Shown here: positions 8,093-12,011 of the stretch, piece by piece
How positions within the stretch are numbered: the stretch's first letter is position 1
Layout: every line of letters begins with the position of its first letter
Assembly (NCBI RefSeq): GCF_000003605.2
Contig: NW_003125923.1
Coordinates: 42,343 to 54,353 of the forward strand
Direction of reading: 5' to 3'
Length of the DNA: 12,011 bases
From: Saccoglossus kowalevskii
Taxonomy: Eukaryota; Hemichordata; Enteropneusta; Harrimaniidae
The notes under the pieces: model-generated
The model's input: only the letters and a program-made list of their open reading frames with translations
What the model was told of the DNA's origin: nothing
Databases searched by the model: none
Position numbers and translations under genes: made by a program

Positions 8093-8714
8093 ATATGGCA
8101 ACTTATAAATTCAAAATGATCACCAAATATTGTAATATATTATTTCTGTCTTCTGGTGTCTTGACCAAAACCTGATGTATCTGGCACACAAGTCCAGTAG
8201 CCCAAACCAAATACTATTAATGGTAGATGACTTGTATTGCAATTTACATACAAGATTTCTATGAATTTTTGTAAGGCCTGAAAAAATATATTATTATTTT
8301 TATTTTGTCATGAGCATAATTTTGTGATTTTGTGTTTTTAATTCCAAAGTTTACTGCCAACTTAATTGAGTCTTCTTTTTATATTAGGCACATTTGTGAA
8401 ATAATGATTGCTTTTCTTTATCATACCATTTATTGGTCTGCATCTGCCATTCTGAAGGCATTTTGCGATGATAATTTCTTCATAAGTACAAATAAATATT
8501 TTAGAAGATGTGCACATTTTATAGAAATCATCAAATCTCATTGTACCACACAATTCTCTATAGTAACATAATTGAATTGTAAGAATGTAAGTCAAATAAT
8601 ATGATATATTCAGCTTCATATGTGTTTATAGACAGTGATTCTCATAGTTGTTTAATCACTGAAATGGCGAGCACCATAAATCGTTAAACTGGCCATTTTC
8701 AAATTATTGTGTAG
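8093..8714. other. Spacer between dispersed repeat and minisatellite
   Basis: AT-rich with no supported gene. The overlapping frames at 8332-8571 (plus) and 8362-8619 (minus) show no motif. An 8-bp inverted pair CAGTGATT/AATCACTG (8633-8640 and 8654-8661) lies about 55 bp before the array. ATGGCGAGCACC...GGCCATTTT at 8664-8700 echoes the ATGGC/GGCCAT words of the repeat to the left and may be a worn relic of it. Confidence 0.45.
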
Positions 8715-9762
8715 CGTTGTGATGTGCACAAAATCCCAATATGATGGTGTGATGTGATGTGCACATGGCAAAATCCCAATATGATGCTGCGATGTGATGC
8801 ATACATGGCAAAATCCCATTATGATGGTGCGATGTGATGCATACATGGCAAAATCCCATTATGATGGTGTGATGTGATGCATACATGGCAAAATCCCATT
8901 ATGATGGTGCGATTTGATGCGTACATGGCAAAATCCCATTATGATGGTGCTATTTGATGTGCACATGGCAAAATCCCATTATGATGGTGCGATGTGATGC
9001 ATACATGGCAAAATCCCATTATGATGGTACTATTTGATGCGTACATGGCAAAATCCCATAATGATGCTGCAATTGGATGCGCACATGGCAAAATCCCATT
9101 ATGATGGTGCGATGTGATGCATACATGGCAAAATCCCATTATGATGGTGCGATTTGATGCGCACATGGCAAAATCCCATTATGATGGTGCGATGTGATGC
9201 ATACATGGCAAAATCCCATTATGATGGTACTATTTGATGCGTACATGGCAAAATCCCATTATGATGGTGCGATTTGATGCGTACATGGCAAAATCCCATT
9301 ATGATGGTGCTATTTGATGCGCACATGGAGAAATCCCATTATGGTGGTGCGATGTGATGCGCACATGGAGAAACCCGATGATGGTGCGATGTGATGCATA
9401 CATGGCAAAATCCCATAATGATGGTGCGATGTGATGCGTACATGACAAAATCCCATTATGATGGTGCGATTTGATGCGTACATGGCAAAATCCCATTATG
9501 ATGGTGCGATGTGATGCGTACATGACAAAATCCCATTATGATGGTGCGATTTGATGCATACATGGCAAAATCCCATTATGATGGTGCGATTTGATGCGCA
9601 CATGGCAAAATCCCATTATGATGGTGCTATTTGATGCGCACATGAAGAAATCCCATTATGATGGTGCGATGTGATGCACACATGGAGAAACCCGATTATG
9701 ATGGTGCGATGTGATGCATACATGGCAAAATCCCATAATGATGGTGCGATGTGATGCGTACT

Positions 9763-10146
9763 TGGCAAAATCCCATTATGATGGTGCTATTTGATGCGTA
9801 CATGGCAAAATCCCATTATGATGGTGCGATTTGATGCGCACATGGAGAAACCCGATTATCATGGTGCGATGTGATGCATACATGGCAAAATCCCATTATG
9901 ATGGTGCGATGTGATGCGTACATGGCAAAATCCCATTATGATGGTGCTATTTGATGCGTACATGGCAAAATCCCATTATGATGGTGCGATTTGATGCGCA
10001 CATGGAGAAACCCGATTATCATGGTGCGATGTGATGCATACATGGCAAAATCCCATTATGATGGTGCGATGTGATGCGTACATGGCAAAATCCCATTATG
10101 ATGGTGCTATTTGATGCGTACATGGCAAAATCCCATTATGATGGTG
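9763..10146. repeat. 160-bp higher-order repeat block inside the minisatellite
   Basis: Positions 9763-9986 are identical base for base to 9923-10146, a 224-bp match at an offset of 160 bp (four units). Each block contains the marked unit GGAGAAACCCGATTATCATG (CCCGAT at 9851 and 10011). A third copy of the marked unit at 10211 is offset by 200 bp because one extra unit intervenes. The perfect identity contrasts with scattered differences among other units and points to a recent four-unit amplification. Confidence 0.9.
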
Positions 10147-10710
10147 TGATTTGATGCGCACATAGAGAAATCCCATTATGATGGTGCTATTTGATGCGCA
10201 CATGGAGAAACCCGATTATCATGGTGCGATGTGATGCATACATGGCAAAATCCCATTATGATTGTGCGATGTGATGCATACATGGCAAAATCCCATTATG
10301 ATGGTGCGATTTGATGCGCACATGGCAAAATCCCATTATGATGGTGGGATTTGATGCGCACATGGAGAAATCCCATTATGATGCTGCAATTGGATGCGCA
10401 CATGGCAAAATCCCATTATGATGGTGTGATGTGATGCATACACGGCAAAATCCCAATATGATGGTGTGATGTGATGTGCACATGGCAAAATCCCATTATG
10501 ATGGTGCGATGTGATGCATACATGGCAAAATCCCATTATGATGGTACGATTTGATATGCACATGGCAAAATCCCATTATGATGGTGCGATGTGATGCGCA
10601 CATGGAGAAATCCCATTATGATGGTGGGATTTGATGCGCACATGGAGAAATCCCATTATAATGGTGGGATTTGATGCACACATGGAGAAATCCCATTATG
10701 ATGGTGGGAT

Positions 10711-10885
10711 TTGATGTGCAATCCCATTATGATGGTGCAATTTGATGCGCACATGGAGAAATCCCATTATGATGGTACTATTTGATGCGCACATGGAGAA
10801 ATCCCATTATAATGGTGCGATTTGATGCGCACATGGCAAAATCCCATTATGATGGTGGGATTTGATGTGCAATCCCATCCTGATG
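10711..10885. repeat. Duplicated block carrying 31-bp short units
   Basis: GATGTGCAATCCCAT at 10713 and again at 10864 shows the same 9-bp loss that removes the CACATGG(C/A) segment. The two short units are 151 bp apart, which is four units minus 9 bp, and both are preceded by ATGGTGGGATTT and followed by GATGGTGCAATTTGATG. The shared deletion is best explained by one event followed by block duplication. Confidence 0.85.
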
Positions 10886-11696
10886 GTGCAATTTGATGCG
10901 CACATGAAGAAATCCCATTATGATGCTGCAATTGCATGCGCACATGGCAAAATCCCATTATGATGGTGCAATTTGATGTGCACATGGCAAAATCCCATTA
11001 TGATGGTGTGATGTGATGTGCACATGGCAAAATCCCATTATGATGGTGTGATGTGATGTGCACATGGCAAAATCCCATTATGATGGTGTGATGTGATGCG
11101 CACATGGCAAAATCCCATTATGATGGTGCGATGTGATGCATACATGGCAAAATCCCATTATGATGGTGCTATTTGATGTGCACATGGCAAAATCCCATTA
11201 TGATGGTGCGATGTGATGCGCACATGGAGAAATCCCATTATAATGGTGCGATTTGATGCGCACATGGAGAAATCCCATTATGATGGTGGGATTTGATGCG
11301 CACATGGAGAAATCCCATTATGATGGTGGGATTTGATGCGCACATGGAGAAATCCCATTATGATGCTGCAATTGGATGCGCACATGGAGAAATCCCATTA
11401 TAATGGTGGGATTTGATGCATACATGGCAAAATCCCATTATGATGGTGCGATGTGATGCATACATGGCAAAATCCCATTATGATGGTGAAATTTGATGCG
11501 CACATGGCGAAATCCCATTATTATGGTGCGATTTGATGCATACATAAAAAAATCCCATTATGATGGTGCGATTTGATGCGCACATGGAAAAAATTCCATT
11601 TTGGTGATGTGATGTGATGCATGGAAGGCCAAATCTTGATACAGTGCCATTTACTTTGTACAAAATAATTATGCATTGATGGTTGTGTTTTCACAG

Positions 11697-11797
11697 GGTT
11701 CCACAACCACACTTTCCATCTCATTGCTAACAGTCTTCTTGGTAGAATTGTAGAACGGGAACTCACAACAACAAAAGCATTTCAAGGAATGTGGTAA
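11697..11797 (+). CDS. Candidate terminal coding exon, C-terminus of unrecognised protein
   Basis: GTTTTCACAG ending at 11696 is a good 3' splice site. From phase +2 the frame reads FHNHTFHLIANSLLGRIVER, then ELTTTKAFQGMW, ending in TAA (11795-11797). The 32 residues have a natural-looking composition, with a hydrophobic segment HLIANSLLGRIV that could be an amphipathic helix. Two AATAAA signals follow, as expected of a 3' UTR. The frame is also open upstream without splicing as far as a TAA about 30 bp before the splice site, so use of the AG is inference. The other forward frames and the minus frame 11521-11766 are less convincing. I do not recognise the protein. If the call is right, the upstream intron contains the minisatellite and earlier exons lie beyond the window or are too short to see. 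Confidence 0.4.
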
Positions 11798-12011
11798 TTT
11801 GCTATATATTCCTGTGGGGAGCGGCACCAGTGGACTCGTCCTTGCCTTGTACTGTATGTATGAATCTTGTCTGCAATAAAAAGTACTTATTCTTTAATCA
11901 CATATAATATGTCACACATACATTAATAGGACACTCTGTTTCTGAAGGTCAGTAAATAGTTTGTATATACTGGTGCAACAAATTACCAAATAGAAATAAA
12001 AATCATTGTTT
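11798..12011 (+). terminator. Candidate 3' UTR with two polyadenylation signals
   Basis: AATAAA occurs at 11875-11880, within CTGCAATAAAAAG, 78 bp after the candidate stop codon, and again at 11995-12000. Spacing suits a short 3' UTR with an alternative distal site. AATAAA is frequent in this AT-rich DNA, so the call depends on the exon being real. No further gene is visible before the window ends. Confidence 0.4.

Larger units (their letters stand above)
8715..11633. repeat. 40-bp minisatellite, about 73 units
   Basis: Counting the TCCCAT block unit by unit gives about 73 contiguous copies with no spacers. The typical unit has two halves, AAAATCCCATTATGATGGTG and CGATGTGATGCATACATGGC. Length is strictly 40 bp except for a 3-bp deletion near 9379, two 9-bp deletions (about 10720 and 10871) and decay at both edges. 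Thirty-three units from 9411 to 10691 keep exact 40-bp spacing. Recurrent unit variants (GCTATTTGATG, GGGATTTGATG, GCAATTGGATG, GGAGAAACCCGAT) are arranged in higher-order blocks. Because 40 is not a multiple of three, a minus-strand reading cycles through all three frames and gives 60-80-codon frames that end at the TAA within the unit; these are not genes. On present evidence the array is non-coding and may lie in an intron of the gene ending at 11797. Confidence 0.97.

Noticed and set aside
8332-8619. Diverged minus-strand copy of the 7350-8092 repeat, suggested by TTTGATGATTTCT and CAAAATGCC words on the complement.
   Set aside because: The similarity is limited to short AT-rich words and is not collinear enough to call by eye; an alignment would be needed.
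8715-11633. CRISPR array.
   Set aside because: Units are contiguous 40-bp copies with no unique spacers, no leader and no cas genes, and the context is metazoan.
8652-11663. Series of minus-strand frames of 60-75 codons with repeated MGFCHV and HHNGI words, suggesting a repeat protein.
   Set aside because: They arise because the 40-bp unit is not a multiple of three, so three units give a 40-residue cycle. They stop wherever the in-unit TAA comes into frame, are broken by the indels, and use each DNA segment in all three frames equally.

Overview
The window looks like intergenic or intronic DNA of a metazoan, most likely a marine invertebrate. I infer this from the AT-rich composition, the lack of any long open frame, the AATAAA-type 3' ends, the short inverted-repeat elements flanked by TTAA, and the large minisatellite. 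The repeat style resembles mollusc, other lophotrochozoan or amphioxus genomes, but that is from memory and I cannot name a species. Nothing indicates a bacterial or viral genome. There is no CRISPR array, rRNA or intact tRNA.

Layout. Positions 136-1427 hold a probable composite retroelement. It begins with two 107-bp tandem copies, followed by a 41-bp direct repeat carrying consensus CRE octamers (TGACGTCA, three in 69 bp) and a weak tRNA-like A/B-box pair. Then comes a decayed body, and it ends in a perfect 10-bp hairpin, AATAAA and a (TTA)n tail. Next to it, on the minus strand at 1433-1717, is one frame that is open except for a single stop and carries an RNP1-like patch. Two short inverted-repeat elements follow, at 2234-2366 and 3704-4094. 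Both have TTAA at each end and begin AGG, so they look like two families of one DNA-transposon type. Positions 4095-7350 are AT-rich with no convincing gene; they contain one weak fold-back and one isolated copy of a hairpin motif found further right.

Positions 7350-8092 are a tandemly duplicated (about 324 bp) dispersed repeat with an internal half-unit structure. It ends in a small GC hairpin plus AATAAA. From about 8715 to 11633 there is a 40-bp minisatellite of about 73 units with higher-order organisation of 160, 200 and 320 bp. It includes a 224-bp stretch that is exactly duplicated at a distance of 160 bp, and two matching 31-bp short units 151 bp apart. About 60 bp beyond the array is a good 3' splice site. 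After it, a 101-bp reading frame (11697-11797) ends in TAA and is followed by two AATAAA signals. This is the best candidate for real host coding sequence, the last exon of a plus-strand gene whose earlier exons are outside the window. If so, the minisatellite lies in its last intron.

No set of genes here works together as a pathway. The content is repeats of several classes plus one possible terminal exon. The short frames across the minisatellite are products of its 40-bp period and are not proteins.
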